Of a stretch of DNA of 64,000 nt, positions 1 to 12,635 are shown one piece after another. The translations under genes and the position numbers were made by a program. The DNA comes from Lycocorax pyrrhopterus obiensis (lineage: Eukaryota > Chordata > Aves > Passeriformes > Paradisaeidae), in contig JACSVZ010000039.1 in assembly GCA_014706295.1 (NCBI GenBank), forward strand, positions 868,001-932,000, read 5' to 3'. Each line of letters begins with the position of its first letter. The first letter of the stretch is position 1. Below the pieces are notes generated by a model. That model was not told where the DNA came from. It worked only from the letters and a program-made list of their open reading frames with translations, and made no database searches.

Positions 1-376
1 AGGCTCAGGAGGATCTTATCAACAAATATAAATTCCTGACGGGAAACAGTAAAGAAGATGGAGCCAGGCACTTCTCAGTGTCAAGGGCAAGGGACAATAC
101 TTGCAGGAAGCAGAAAATTCTATTTAAACACAAGAAAAAAACAGGTTGTCATTTTTTGTTTGCTTCGTTTTGTTTTGTTTTACTGTGCAGGTGGTCAAAC
201 ACCTGGAACACGTTGCTTGGAGAGGCTGTGAAGCCTCCATGAAGGTATTCAAACCTCAGCTGAACATGGCCTTGCACTACTTGCACTAGTTCACAGTGCT
301 TTGAAGAGGAGACCTGAACTAGATAATCCTCAGAGATGTTTTCCTACCTCATCCATTCTGTGATTCCGTGAATGTC
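1..376 (+). mobile_element. CR1 LINE, 3' end, entering from left edge
   Basis: The strand reads like the last part of CR1 ORF2 and the short 3' UTR. It opens with GGATCTTATCAAC and AAATTCCTGACGGGA, runs through GATGGAGCCAGGCACTTCTC and GAGAGGCTGTGAAGCCTCCA, and ends with a GAACTAGATAATCCTCAGAG line and the octamer-like ATTCTGTGATTCCGTGA. These are hallmarks of avian CR1 tails. A T-rich stretch near 150-185 interrupts the match, and frameshifts show it is dead. The 5' part lies outside the window. The subfamily cannot be assigned by eye. Confidence 0.85.
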
Positions 377-3300
377 AAGATCTTCCAGTTATATCTGATC
401 TAATAAATTAAAAAGATTTTATATAAAATATCTCCATAAATATCTTTGATTTACCTCTGACTTCAATAATCACAGTTCAGTCAAGTTTTTCCTGTAATTC
501 TTTTCATGGAGTTCTTCCACATAAAAATTGCTATTTTCTCCAAATATTAAGGACATACTACTTTGTCAGCTAGAGATTTCTTCTGTGTCACTGTATCCTT
601 ATATCACGTAATTTTACCCCAGATAACTATAGGAAACTCTTAATGTAAGAAACTCCCTGGGTTACTAGAATGAGTTGGGCCACTGACATAGAGGTAATAT
701 GGCCTTAACTGAACACTTAGTGTGAAACATATTCATTTCCTTGGTTTCTGAAGTGCTGCCATTATGAAGCATCTTTAAATTATTCATAAATCTGTTTTAA
801 GAGATGAGACCATTTGGTGTGATGTTAATTGCTGCCAAAGAAGGGTCCCTCAAGTTACCAGCCTCTCTCCATTATCCTTTTTTCAAATCTAATACTTCAA
901 AACTTAAGGTGCATATGTAAATATAGATAAATATTTCACACCCATTAGTTTAATGGAGAAATTGATGGATGATTTCACTCAGTCTTCATTTCTCCCTTTT
1001 GCTTGACTCAGATTCATCCAAATTCATGTAAAAGTTACTGGCCTTTTGGTTCTACCCGTTATCTTCTTCCAAACACAAGGACAAATGGAATTATTACACA
1101 AATATAAAATATATGGAGAAAAATTCCATTTTGGTAAATATCAGCTGCTATTCTGTCCATCTGATCACTATCAGCTGTCTGCCAGAGCAGAAACTTCTTT
1201 CTTTTTTTTTTGTTATATAAGATAAGGATGTTTATAGCAGCAACAAGGCTCATAGTAGTTATTAATAGATCAAAACCAAAAAGTGTAAAGAGCTGTAATC
1301 ATTTTGTACCTGTTTGGACCATAAGTCACCAGTCTGTAATGACTGCTCTGTTCCAACAAACATGAAGAACTAGAGCATTAGCAGGGCAAGGCAGGAAGCA
1401 GAAAGATGTGAAGATGTGCTACTGAAAAACTCTGGGTGAGATCCAGTTTGGAATGAGGGCACCTGAGATTAGTTTCCTGTATGTGCACTGGCTGTCTAAG
1501 CACCTATTAGTCTGAATGGATTGCTACTCAGTGCAGTTAATGGGCCTGAAAAGTGCTCAGCATGCACTAGAGTAGATGTTTGTTGGATGGCCATTTGAAT
1601 CTCACCCTCTGGAAAATGAGGACAGACTAGGACCAAACGATGAGGCGGTTTGGGTTTACACTGAGCACCGAGTACTCCAGGCTGCATGAAGCATACTAGC
1701 TCCCAAAAGTCCTTCAGGTGAGAACACCTGAAAAATATAACTTTGTGTAAAAGATTAATTATTTTTCCACGGTCTTCTAACACATCAAAGTGAGAAACCT
1801 GTGAATACAGTTAGCTAGGCAGCAGGTGCCACCCATCATAGACGAGCTGAAAGTTCAGCCTCCTGAGGAAAGGAGCAATGACCTGGGCCACTCCTAGCCC
1901 TCCACCATTGTAAAGAATCCCAAGGGAACTTAGACCCTTTCCTAGAAGTGAGAAAGGCCACACCTAAGCATGATTTCCTAGGTCTAGTGCCCTGTGATAA
2001 CACCTTACCTTATGGGAGGTCAAAAACTCCCAGAAGGTGTGAGCAAATGAATAGCTATGTGACCATTTAAACCACTGCAAAGAGAAAGTGGAATTTCACT
2101 AAAGACAATATTGGTGTGACTAATATTCATGGCACAACACTGAAGAAATAGTGGTTGCAAACCTCCCGTTGGTGGCTCCTGCATTGTGCCCCTCAATCTT
2201 CCTTGCTTGACTCAACAGTAATGGATTTAAGAGAGGAACAGCTTGAGATTTCACACACTTAGCTATAGAAACAGGCAAAACAGCTGTGGCTGCACTCCCA
2301 GAAGACCTCCATGTCTTTGTACAGTTTCTTTGCACTGCAGCATCTTTGCAATGGAATCTGGCCTCATTTGTGGCTCCCTGATCTCCAGCTCTGCAGTCTC
2401 TGCCTTTGTCCTTCTCCAGGACAGCTTTGTGAGATCATAAACCCAGAACTGAAAGCTTCATGTAACAGTACAGATGCCACATGCTAGGACAGCTGCCATG
2501 CAGTCTGCCAGAAATTCACTGGACTCCTTCTTCTGCTTTGATATCTGAGTCTATTGGCTGCTGTTGTGCCAATTCACTCCCTGCTGACCAGAAACCATGC
2601 AGTGCAAGGTAGAAAACCAAACTTGTCATGCAATTGCCACTACATCTGGGCCAAGACTGTAAACTATAGAATAAAGAACTCTAGTATAAAGTTTCAAGTG
2701 TCCCAACACCTGCACTATGGCAATCTATGCTTAAATATGTCCAGTGAATAATACTGCATGAAGTACATTGCCTCCAAATACTCTCCAAAGTGTTTAATAT
2801 GCACATGAAGAGATGTCTTCTGTGACAGTTTCAGGTTGGGTTTCTGCCTAAGCAGCAAGGCAACTTTTTCTTCTTGGACTTCTGGTACAGATCTTGAGTA
2901 TGAAATTATTTCAGATATCTTTGGCAGCTCCTCTTGCTTATTTGCAAGTTATATAATAAATTAATTTTTCATGTTTTTTACTGATAGAGCTGGGCTTTTC
3001 ACAGATTTCAGCTTTGGCTGAAGTTAGCTGGAAATAATTTTAGCTGGAATATTTTTCACTGAGAAATACAATTGCATCAAATAAGGAAACCTTGTAGATT
3101 CTGTTTCAATTTTATTGTGGAGAGAAGAGGGGAAAATGTTCAGACACTGTCAAAATATTTTGTCATTTTCTTATAAAGGGATTTTAAAAAATTGTTTTAT
3201 TTTGTATGGAATACTGTAACATAACATTTAAAATTGTCAAACATCAGAGCATTTTTGTCAAAATAAAATATTTTCATCAACTCCAAATGATGTTGGGTGG

Positions 3301-6300
3301 GGTTTGTTTGGGGTTTTTTTTGACATTATGAAATTTGGAAATGTGTTTTAGGCTATCTTTTCAACATGGAATATACCATATAGAACATTCACCTACAGTT
3401 CAGCAGTGCTGAGCATGCGCCTCTCCAAAGGACAACAGGGTCAAGGAACCACCAAAGACAGCTGTGAGATGCATGTGACTCCTAGTATTTGAACATGCCA
3501 TCAGTTATAGTTGTGAGGAGTTGCACCTGATTTCAGACAAGCATTTTAAGAGAGAGAGAACAATATGTCAAGATGGTGCCAGAACAAAAAAGAAAGGTGC
3601 ACAGATTAACAGAGAAGCTGACGCAGGTGAAGAGCAGCACAAAACTGGAATAATTATTTGTATAGAAAGATTTAGTCTGACATTGTGAGACAGCTGTGAA
3701 AAACCTCATGCCACTGTTATTCATGCCAGAAGAGTTATGTAGCTTCCAAAACACAATAATTAAATTGGACAGGACTCCAGAAAAACTGAAGTAAAACAAA
3801 AATGTATAGGGCTACAGGGTATACTATGTCAAAAAACCCCTGCTTGTATGCATTTGGAAATATATGTCAGAGAAACAATTATCTTTGTATTTATCCACAC
3901 TGGTTTTTCCATATGTCTCAAACTGAAGCGTGTGGTGCAAAGTATATACGCAGCAGTATGATGTGATAATTACCCTGAGAAGATAGAATAGACATACAAA
4001 AACACTAATTAATTTTATACAGAATAGAAACAAGAATTCTGCATCAGCAGTCAGCAGCTACAATCCTTAAGGAATGAATGTGAAAATACTGCTGGTGTCA
4101 TGATTATTTATAGACTAACAGACATATACACATGCATATGTGTCAGATGTTTCTAAAGGCTTTTTTAAATTATGGCTGTCTGTCTTACTGGCATGAGCAG
4201 TCTTGTCTGCCAGCATTTTTCCCATGAACAATAATAAGGGCATCCTGCAGCCATCGCCAAGGCCCACAGGCTGTTACCAGAAAACAAATGGCCATATTCT
4301 AAGCAATTCATCAAGATTATGTTCCATTCATTACACTACACCTCATATTATTAATAAAAATTCCTTTGACAGCTCAAAATTCATTGAAACATAAAACATA
4401 CATTTATATAGTAAGCCAAATAAATTATTTGGGCCAGGATTCATCCCAACTAACTTCAACTAGAAAACCAGTCACTCTGGTCTCTCGTTATAGTAAAAGA
4501 ATAAAAAACACTGCAATAGAAAATACAGGAGGGTCCAACAAAGATCTATGTCAGGAGCTGGGGGTGCACCTCTCCCTGTTGGCTGCATTGCAAACCGAAG
4601 TGACTGCGCCTAAGATATGGTGTGAATCCCATCCTCAGTGCCATTTCTGGAGTCTGTTTGGAAGCACAATTTCTCTGAACTCTTTTAGGAACCTTATTTG
4701 ACTTACTTCCAGTCATATACTCCAGAAATAGCTTTTGAATACTGGAAGGTAAATATGTATGTAACTAGTTGGGTTCAGGAGGAGGCTCCTCTGGAAGTGC
4801 CCAAACTGAGCTATTGGGCTCCACAAACCCCGACTGCCTGCTTTGGTCGGTTGTTTACTGCCTCAAGTCGTGGCGATACGATGTCACTTTAATTCATAGA
4901 TGCAGATTTGGATAAAGCTGCTAATGACAGTGTAAACATTTTGCTTTTGTTTTCCTTCTAGAACAGTTACACACAAGCTGAGTAACGGAAACAGCACCTT
5001 TAACCTGTGTAAAAGGCAGAATGTGTAGGGCAGCTTAGTTCTCTGGCCCATGGATTCTTCTACTCCACTTAGGCTGTGCTGCAGGTCTCCAGCTGGCTTG
5101 CGCTGCTTCCCAGATAGCCTCACAGTCTGAAAAGGAAGACTCACTAGCGTCTGACTTCTTTCACTTCTAGTCTCCCAGGCACAAACTGTTCTAAATCGCT
5201 TTGTCCTTCAGTAACAAAACCAGAGACAAATAACTTCAAAAGATTCAGACCGCAACATGTGTTAATATTAATGGGTAGTAAATAAAAGGGACTTTCAACT
5301 AGGTAATGAATACCTGATATTATTTAACCAAAAGCAATGCCTTTTCTTAATTACCACAGTTATGTGCATTTTTTTTTAAACAGAAAATTGTAAAACCAGG
5401 GAAAAATTGAAGTGTGAAATCCCCAAGCCCCCTAATTGTTTTGCAAAGAAAAATAATTCTTGAAGAGCTTGGGAACACAGAAATATATTGTACCCATTGA
5501 ATTGAAACCGTGTTCACTGATTCAGTGGTCCACAGTAGAGGTCACCTTGCAAATATGCCAGAGTGGAATCAACAGTTTGATTGTTCGCTAAGACCTTTTA
5601 TGTTAAAAAAAAGAGACCTTTTCTTCTGCTCTGTGGATCTTTAAAACAAGGTACACATACCTCCTACAGCATATGTTTTCACCAGACTGAGTACAAAACC
5701 ACCACAGTATTGCTGCTTATATTTGTTCAGAATTTCAACAAGATGGAAAATTCCTCTCTGTTCCGTGCCTGAAAATTTTCCTTCTTGCAATAGGGTTCTT
5801 AGATCCGTGGCAGTACTGTCTCTTCTGCAAAGCCTCAAAGCAGGAAAAAAACACCATTAATGGCAAAAGATACGCAGCTTGACTTTTGAGCTGCTGCCAT
5901 TTATGATATCTTTAGGTTCAGGAAACTCTAACAACTCTATTAAAAAAAAAGCTGAAAGATAAAGTAAAAGACTTTCCCTACAATGAGAAGATTGATGACT
6001 GAGAAGTTTTGAACTGAGTATCAATTACTCATCTCATACAATTTTAAGTAATGACATGTCCTGGGTGGTTTGTATCTATGCACCTTATTATTGCAAGGAA
6101 GGAAATTTTCAGGTACCAGCCATGTAAGACATTTCACATTTGAATGTAAAGACAGTTATCATATGTAGAGGCAGCTGAAATGGCATGAAACTGAGGTTTA
6201 CATAGCCAAAATCCACTCCATGAAGGACTACTTAGTGCTCTACATATAGGCAAAACTAATTAAGCATTGCATAGTAGCAATTAAAGATGGGACTCTGTTG

Positions 6301-7789
6301 CAATACCTACCTTAGCTACACCTGTACTAGTTGCCTGATGCTTCCTTTACAAACATGTTCTTCCAAAAAAATGACTGATTATACCTCACCCAAAATACAT
6401 CAGATGAAATGAGGTTTAAAGCACATTTCTTTCTCCTGACTATAAACAGTTCTTACAGCAACAAGCTCAGATGAACGTGTCTGGTAGTGGGTGAGATGAA
6501 TGCCATCACGGGCTGCTACGACAAGAAATTCTCCACCAGCAGCAGGGAATAATGACAGATTATCCATCTAGAAGCATTTGGGGATTATATGAACAAAGGT
6601 ATAGTTGACTGCTTTATTGAATTTCTCTTATAAGACACATGATCTTTTTGCCTTGCAAGGCTCAGAGAAGAGCTCTTGCTGCAGAGGTTAAAGAGGGTGT
6701 GCTTCTGACACGCAGTATCTTTACTCTCAGGCATCAGAGTGTTTTGCCTCCATTTTCCACAGAGGCTAGATAATAAAGTATTAATAAAACTTTTTTTTCT
6801 TTTCCTTCTTTTTCATCTGAACTGCACAGTGCAGATATGTAGAGCTGTATAGAAATACTTTGAAAATTCTTAATACATAAATGTGGCTGCAGGTTTTTTG
6901 GTAGTACAGTGAAGAAAACCAGGAAGTTGTCATCCAACTCTGCATGGTCTTAGCCTTCATCCTGGATACAAAATCTGACTCTGTTCTGAAAACTCTATCA
7001 TTATGAAAGATGTAGCATTGACGTTGCAGGAAAAGAGCTTCTGATGCAAAACCAGTGACCTGACACAACTGTTAATAAAAAGTCCACTTCAATGATTCAA
7101 TTGCAATGAGTACCCTTCATAAGCAATTTAAAAGGAAGCCTATAATGGCATTATAAAACCCAAATGAGATTTTAATGCATGACACCTGCATTCTGAGGGC
7201 TCAGAAGAGACAAGAAAAAATTACTGGATCTCTAAGCTGGATAAAATTAATTGCCTGACGTACTATGACACAGATCAATATACCCACCAGATTTCTCAAT
7301 GGCTTGAGTTTTCAGAATTAGTTTCCGTTGTACATATATTAGTTGAGCTGCCTGTTCTCAGGGGACACCCTAATTGTTTTGGGGATATATGCTCATTTCT
7401 CAATTGCAATCACGGTTCACATCCTTTCCATTATTTCATAGCCACCCTTGTTGTATAAAAGGTGGCTGAAAACACAATTACAATACAGAAGAAACAGCGA
7501 GATTAGTTAGAAGATCAGTGTAAAATTTAGAAAAAGAATATTTCAATTAAAGGAACTGTGTGAATGCCAAGCTGAGGAGAAAATGTTGGTGGAGATTAAT
7601 TTGACAGCAGTAAAGTAAACTTTACTCTTCAATTGACTAAGCAAGAAAATGATGCAGATGAGAGTTGAGGAAATTTTCCACAATAGCATGGAAATATACA
7701 TTTAGAAATTCTTATGCCAACACTGTGAGCTTAGCCTAAGTCTGAACCTGTGTCTATCCTTATCTCCTCCCTCTTAACACAACTGTAAT
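377..7789. other. Unassigned AT-rich non-coding stretch
   Basis: No gene or clear repeat is visible. Open frames are short (up to about 110 codons), occur on both strands and resemble no family I know. A good polypyrimidine-AG site (TTTTGTTTTCCTTCTAG, ending about 4,962) resembles a splice acceptor, but the frames after it close quickly. Between about 2,280 and 2,450 the minus strand has a short open stretch with a fairly coding-like residue mix and no start or partner exon. A TATAAAA box inside a small inverted repeat lies at 7,440-7,467. Confidence 0.5.
7440..7467 (+). promoter_or_regulatory. TATA box enclosed by 7-bp inverted repeat
   Basis: AGCCACC at 7,440-7,446 is the reverse complement of GGTGGCT at 7,461-7,467. 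The 14-base spacer ends with TATAAAA (7,454-7,460). No CCAAT or GC box and no open frame of note follow it. It may be chance: the structure is seen directly, the promoter role is only possible. Confidence 0.15.
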
Positions 7790-8652
7790 TAACATATCTC
7801 AGCTTGCAGCAGGTTTGCTGTCAAAGCTAAATTTGGTGGAGTTGTCAGTAAGCTGAAGGCCACCCTGCTGTTCAGGGTGGACTTGATGGGCCGTGGGCTG
7901 AAGGGAGCTTCATGAACCTTAAGAAAAGCAAATGCAGAGTCCTGCATCTGGGATGTTGTAACTCCATGCAGGAGTACAGGTTGTGGGCCAACTGACTAAA
8001 GGGTAGTCAGGCAGAAAAAGGTCCTGAAGGTGCTGTGGCAAGCTCAGGACAAGACAGCAATACAACTTTGCAGCAAAAATCAGCAGCCTCCTGAGCTGCA
8101 TGAGGAAGAGCACATCCAGCAGGCTGAGGGAGGTGATTCTTCCCTGTACTCTGTTCCAGCTAGGCAATGAGAGTGCTGGGTCCTGATCTGGGCTCCCCAG
8201 TACTGGGGAGAAAATGAAAACACAGACCTTTGGAAATGCACTTTGAACACAGGGTGTGAAGCACAGGACATAGGAGTTCAGACTGAGAGAGCTGGATTTC
8301 TTCAGACAGGAGAAGAGAAAGCTCAGAAAGGTCTTACTGCTGTCTGCAAGTACCTAAAAGAACAGTGCAGAGGAGCCAGAGCCAGTCTGTTCTCAGAGGT
8401 GCATGGTGAACATACAAGAGGCAGCATTCACAAGCAGAAGCATGGGAAATTTCAACTCAATATGGAGAGGAAAAAATATCACTACAAGAGCGGTCAAATA
8501 CTGGTGCAGACTGCTCCTAAAGGCTGGGGAGGTGCTCAGAGCTTGGCTGGGCACACACAGCCTTGACCACCTGTTTCACCTAAACCTGCTTTGGGCAGGA
8601 TGTTGGATCAGAAGACTTCTGGAGGTCCCTTCCAAACTAAATTATTTTACAG
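7790..8652 (+). mobile_element. CR1 LINE, decayed 3' third (end of ORF2 plus tail)
   Basis: The text follows the second half of CR1 ORF2. Around 7,811-7,840 the frame reads RFAVKAKFGG where CR1 reverse transcriptase has its FADD catalytic box, so both aspartates are replaced. It continues with the CR1-typical CTTCATGAACCTTAAGAA and GCAGAGTCCTGCATCTGGG lines (7,907-7,952), then the C-terminal region to 8,560. It ends with GGAGGTCCCTTCCAAACTAA and ATTATTTTACAG, where the usual terminal octamers have decayed. Frameshifts and stops occur throughout, so it cannot encode an active enzyme. Short open frames within it (for example 8,243-8,566) are relics of this element, not genes. Confidence 0.85.
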
Positions 8653-11600
8653 CTCTTAAGTCTGATTACAGCAATCACTACTACTGTCTCCAAATCCCTG
8701 TCTTCCTTAGGATAAGGGCAAAATGAAGTTACAGGCTAAATGAGGTTAGACACAACATAGGACAGTGTCCATCTCTTCTCCAGAGACACCAGGGCCTCTT
8801 CTTCTATTCCAGCTCAAAACAAATCAGTTCATTGAAAAATATGTGCACTTGATTTCTTTTTTTGCTGCAACAAAGAGGAATAGATGATTTATACAGCACT
8901 GACGTTGGTTTTGATGTTGCAATTATAACCTCAGAAAAAAGTCTAGATCCATGTAATAAAAATTGCCAGACCATAAGGTTTACAACCTACCTCACACATG
9001 TGGGCATGAAAGACTGAAAAGAAATAAAGCTGAACTGGAAAGAGGTAAGTTAAGAGAGGAAATATGTAAGGAATAGCAGAAATCTCACCACATGGTAGCA
9101 CAAAGCAATACAAAGCATGTGATGGAAAACAAAAATCACTGAAAATGTCCTGCAATGCAACAGTAACCCATGGAATTCATTACCATGTACAAATTTGAGG
9201 CCAAAATCTTAATGAGATCAAATCCGAAAAAAGGCTGTATAACAATATCCAGAGTTTTGGTAGTTATACAATAGGTTTTGTACAGTGTATGAATCTTCAC
9301 ACTGAAATTTCCAGCTAATTCTCTTCAAATATGTAAAATTCAACACCTACAGAAAAGTTTCTTCTTTCAGGTGCAGCTGATGTTTAGCTTTACCTTGATC
9401 CTCTGTGACAGTTCCCATGTACCAAAGGAGACAGGACTGAGAGCAGAGCATGCTGGGAACCAAATGATTCCTGTCATTTGGATGCATATTCACATTCAAA
9501 ATAAACCAATTAACTCCTGGGAAGGAAAAAAGACTGTGCAGTAAAGTAGCTGCAGGAGAGATTTTTCGATGGAATCTGAAAGTTCACAGACATAGCAGAA
9601 GCTGAAGATTTGGGCATTGATGGTGAAGGAAAAACTTAGCAATAACTATTGGCATAAATCAGTGGAAATGAATACCAGCAGTGGTTCTTCTTCTAGCCTG
9701 GGAGCACTGTCACCCAACACTACAGGGACAGGCAGGTTCTTTTAGAGATCCTTGGTAGAACGAGGAATGTTTACAGGTCTGTAGTTAAAATTAGGGCTCT
9801 CTTGTTACATAAAAATTTTAGTTATCAGCATAATTTATTGTTATCTGTGATTTCTAGCAATTAACGTAGTTTCCTGCCACACAGAATTTCAAGAAACTAT
9901 CACAGCTTTCAGTTAAACAAAATTTCTAGTAATCAGTGTAGCCTCCGTACCACCTACAGTCTTCAGTTACCTAGTCACTTGTCACCTGTGCCCTCTGCAG
10001 ATGGGGTCAAATTCTTAATAACCAGAAAGAGATATGATAATCCCCCCCAAATCTTACTTGTTTGCAGCAGGAGCCCATTAATAATGCTGACATGTGAAAG
10101 AACAGCTTGTTGCAATGGTACCTCTCTTTTAAAGATGTGAAAATATCTAATGGTAAAAATGCTCTCTTAGCTTATCCAAGGGTATCTGCAAATGTAGGTG
10201 AAGTGAGGTACTTGTCTGGATCCATTATCAGTGTTACATTTATCATTGATAAAAACGGCCAACCTAATGTTTAAAACAATTAAAAGCAAAGAAAGCCATG
10301 AGTTCCTCTGCACCCTGAATTAAAGCTACTGATTTATTTCCATTTCTGACAACAGCTTTCTACACATGGTGATTGAAGTAATCTGCAGTAATCTGGTTAA
10401 AAAAAGATATTGCACATCCCTGTTGCAGGCACTATTCTGAAGACCTGTTTAGCCTTGAAGTGTGGCTACTGTACACTCTTGCTAATCACCAAATCTGAAA
10501 TTTCTGGATAAAATTCATTCTATCTTTACACACCTTTACTGAACTGAAACACAACAGGGCCTTACAGGGTGGGAAAGAGGAAGAAAAAATGTAAGTAATT
10601 TTTTTGGTTATTTAATTGGTGAATTACATAAAAGTGGGAGGTTGACAGTTCTAGATACATTCTGAGTCAGTTCACAATGATGTACGTAATACCTCCAACA
10701 AATGCTGCTCATGCCACATCAGTAATTCTTAAGAAAAATTATTTTTAATCCTCTGAATATTCATATATACATCATATATAAGTAAGCCAATACAATCATG
10801 CATCTCAACTCATGCGTCTGTTGTTTGCTAAAAGTAGGCAACTATATTTACAGTATCAAAAGTCATTGCAAACACAGTTAAATATATTGATTATAGACAT
10901 GCAGACGTCCTGCAACTTCAGAATGCCATTCTGCCAAGGAAGGAAATAGTTCACCATCTGCTATTTTATTTTCTGAATTTGATTTGCATTGATATTTTTA
11001 TTATTGCATTTACATTATTAATGAAATGCCTATCCAGCACGTGATTTTTATAAGGTGAAGGTTGCTATAAATACTCAGAAACTGGAGATTTCATGAGGTG
11101 AATACTACCATTTCTTTCAATAAATAAAAATTATAGACAGGAGGTTTTCAAGTATTTTGATGTGTATTCTTGTCTCATTTATATTATCATTTTATAATAA
11201 AAGTATAATTCAATCATAGGAGATAATTTATTTTAAAAAGTGCCAGTAATTCAGGATGGTTTATCTAGAAAGATAAGATCTCTATGACACCCAGAATATC
11301 AAAGATGATTACATAAATCTGATTGTATTGAAATAATAATTACTGTTCTATTGCTGTAGAATAATGATTAAAGAGGTATTGAATTATAGTCATCTGCCTC
11401 AGAAGCCTCATAAAATACATTGCATCAATACCAAAATCATTATCTAGGTTGAGAACTTTTCCTACTTTTGATTTGAGCACCATAAAATGTCAAAGAAAAT
11501 AAAATTATATTGGTGTTTGATTAACTTAAGGAGCCTGAGTATTAGGAAAAAAAACCCAAATTATGCAACTACAAGCTATTGGATTACAATATGAGATTTA

Positions 11601-11769
11601 TACACCTTTATAAAAACATTCAAGACAACGTTTTCACTCCCATTTTAATATTTATTGGTTATTACCCACATATATTCATTCAAGTTAAATTTTCTATGTT
11701 TTTTCTGTGTTTATTGTTACTCTTATCCATGCTTCTTCAGAACTGCCCTTGCATTATGGGCCTGAGGCT
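8653..11769. other. Unassigned stretch, AT-rich block near 10.6-11.6 kb
   Basis: No gene is seen. 8.65-10.5 kb is ordinary low-complexity-poor DNA with short frames only. From about 10,600 to 11,560 the sequence is very AT-rich without being a simple repeat. It carries several transcription-factor-like words: an E-box CACGTG at 11,038-11,043, AGATAAG near 11,272, TTTGCAT near 10,982 and repeated TAAT cores. This texture is common in conserved non-coding elements, but conservation cannot be judged from one sequence. Confidence 0.4.
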
Positions 11770-12100
11770 GTGCATACAGAGCTGAACAATAACGAGGACA
11801 ATGGTTTGTCTGGTGTGGAGGTGTCACTGGGGTTAAGGCCTGTGTCAAAATCGTTTCCACAAAGAAAAAGAGATGGGACGTTGTCACAGGAGACTCCCTT
11901 CTGAGGGGACAGAAGACCACATATGCAGACTGGACCCATCTCTTCGGGAAGTCTGCACACGTGGGCAATAGACAGAAGGAGATGGAAGGAAGCTGGAAGC
12001 CTTTGTGGTTATTCTTAACTGACTCAACCAGTAGACCTCCTCCAAGAAGATGATCTTGTACCACCCCCTCAAGCTGAAGAAGGAATTTCTCTCTTCCAAG
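11770..12100 (+). mobile_element. CR1 LINE, internal fragment of ORF1
   Basis: Reading the plus strand with one frameshift gives GDSLLRG (about 11,895-11,916) followed by CRLDPSLREVC (about 11,923-11,956). This matches the esterase-like domain of CR1 ORF1 protein, where the GDS motif carries the nucleophile serine. The frame then hits a stop at 11,970 and the match fades towards 12,100. ORF2 and the 3' tail are absent, so this is an isolated inner piece of an old element. The 127-codon minus-strand frame at 11,723-12,106 is a shadow of it. Confidence 0.75.
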
Positions 12101-12320
12101 AAACAAAAGTACTTAGTATTAGATAAACAAAGGTCAACACCATCTCTACTCCTCCTACTCTTTGAAAACCTATTGAAAGATTTTCAGATACTCTGGGACT
12201 AATTCCTTAAGGTATTGTGAGGGACTGAGTAAAGGAGTGACTGGAAGAGGAAGTGCTGTTTGGATTTTTGTCTCAACTATGTGTGAAAATGCTCGGCCCA
12301 GAAAAGACAGTCAGTTATTA

Positions 12321-12635
12321 TCACATACAAGCTCCAAGTACACGAGAAACTTTACAATTAAAATGTAAGCACCAAGGGTGCAACTGCTGAGTTAGGAAGT
12401 AAATCCACTTCTTTTCCCCTTTGCTTCGCCGGGAGTAAGCTGTGACAGCTGTGACAGTGTATCCCCTATCTTGAAGTAAGAAGATCAAGGAAGAAAAGTT
12501 CCTCACTGCAGTGAAATTGTAGTCCTGGAAGTACTGCAGTGATACTGCCCCATACCTCTCTGCGTGCAGCCACACCTTGGCAGAATTACAGTCAACATAG
12601 TTCACAGGGTCAGTAGCTACACAGGACACAAGCAT
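12321..12635 (-). other. Open frame with possible splice acceptor, unrecognised
   Basis: A 104-codon frame runs from an ATG at 12,635 down to 12,321. Inside it, the minus strand has a pyrimidine-leaning TGCTTGTGTCCTGTGTAG just before 12,616, which could be a splice acceptor. A GTAAAGT near the other end could be a donor. The residue mix (NYVDC, LQYFQDYNF and GYTVTAV segments) looks rather protein-like, but I cannot name a family. Frames of this length are expected by chance in 64 kb. Treat it as a weak exon candidate, not a gene. Confidence 0.15.

Noticed and set aside
4946..5144. Splice-acceptor-like tract near 4,962 as evidence for an exon
   Set aside because: All three frames after it close within a few to about twenty codons, and no donor or conserved peptide is evident.
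8243..8726. Two overlapping 107-codon plus-strand frames
   Set aside because: Both are fragments of the decayed CR1 3' region at 7,790-8,652, running slightly into flanking DNA, not independent genes.
11723..12106. 127-codon minus-strand open frame
   Set aside because: It lies antisense to the CR1 ORF1 fragment, whose plus-strand reading explains the sequence.
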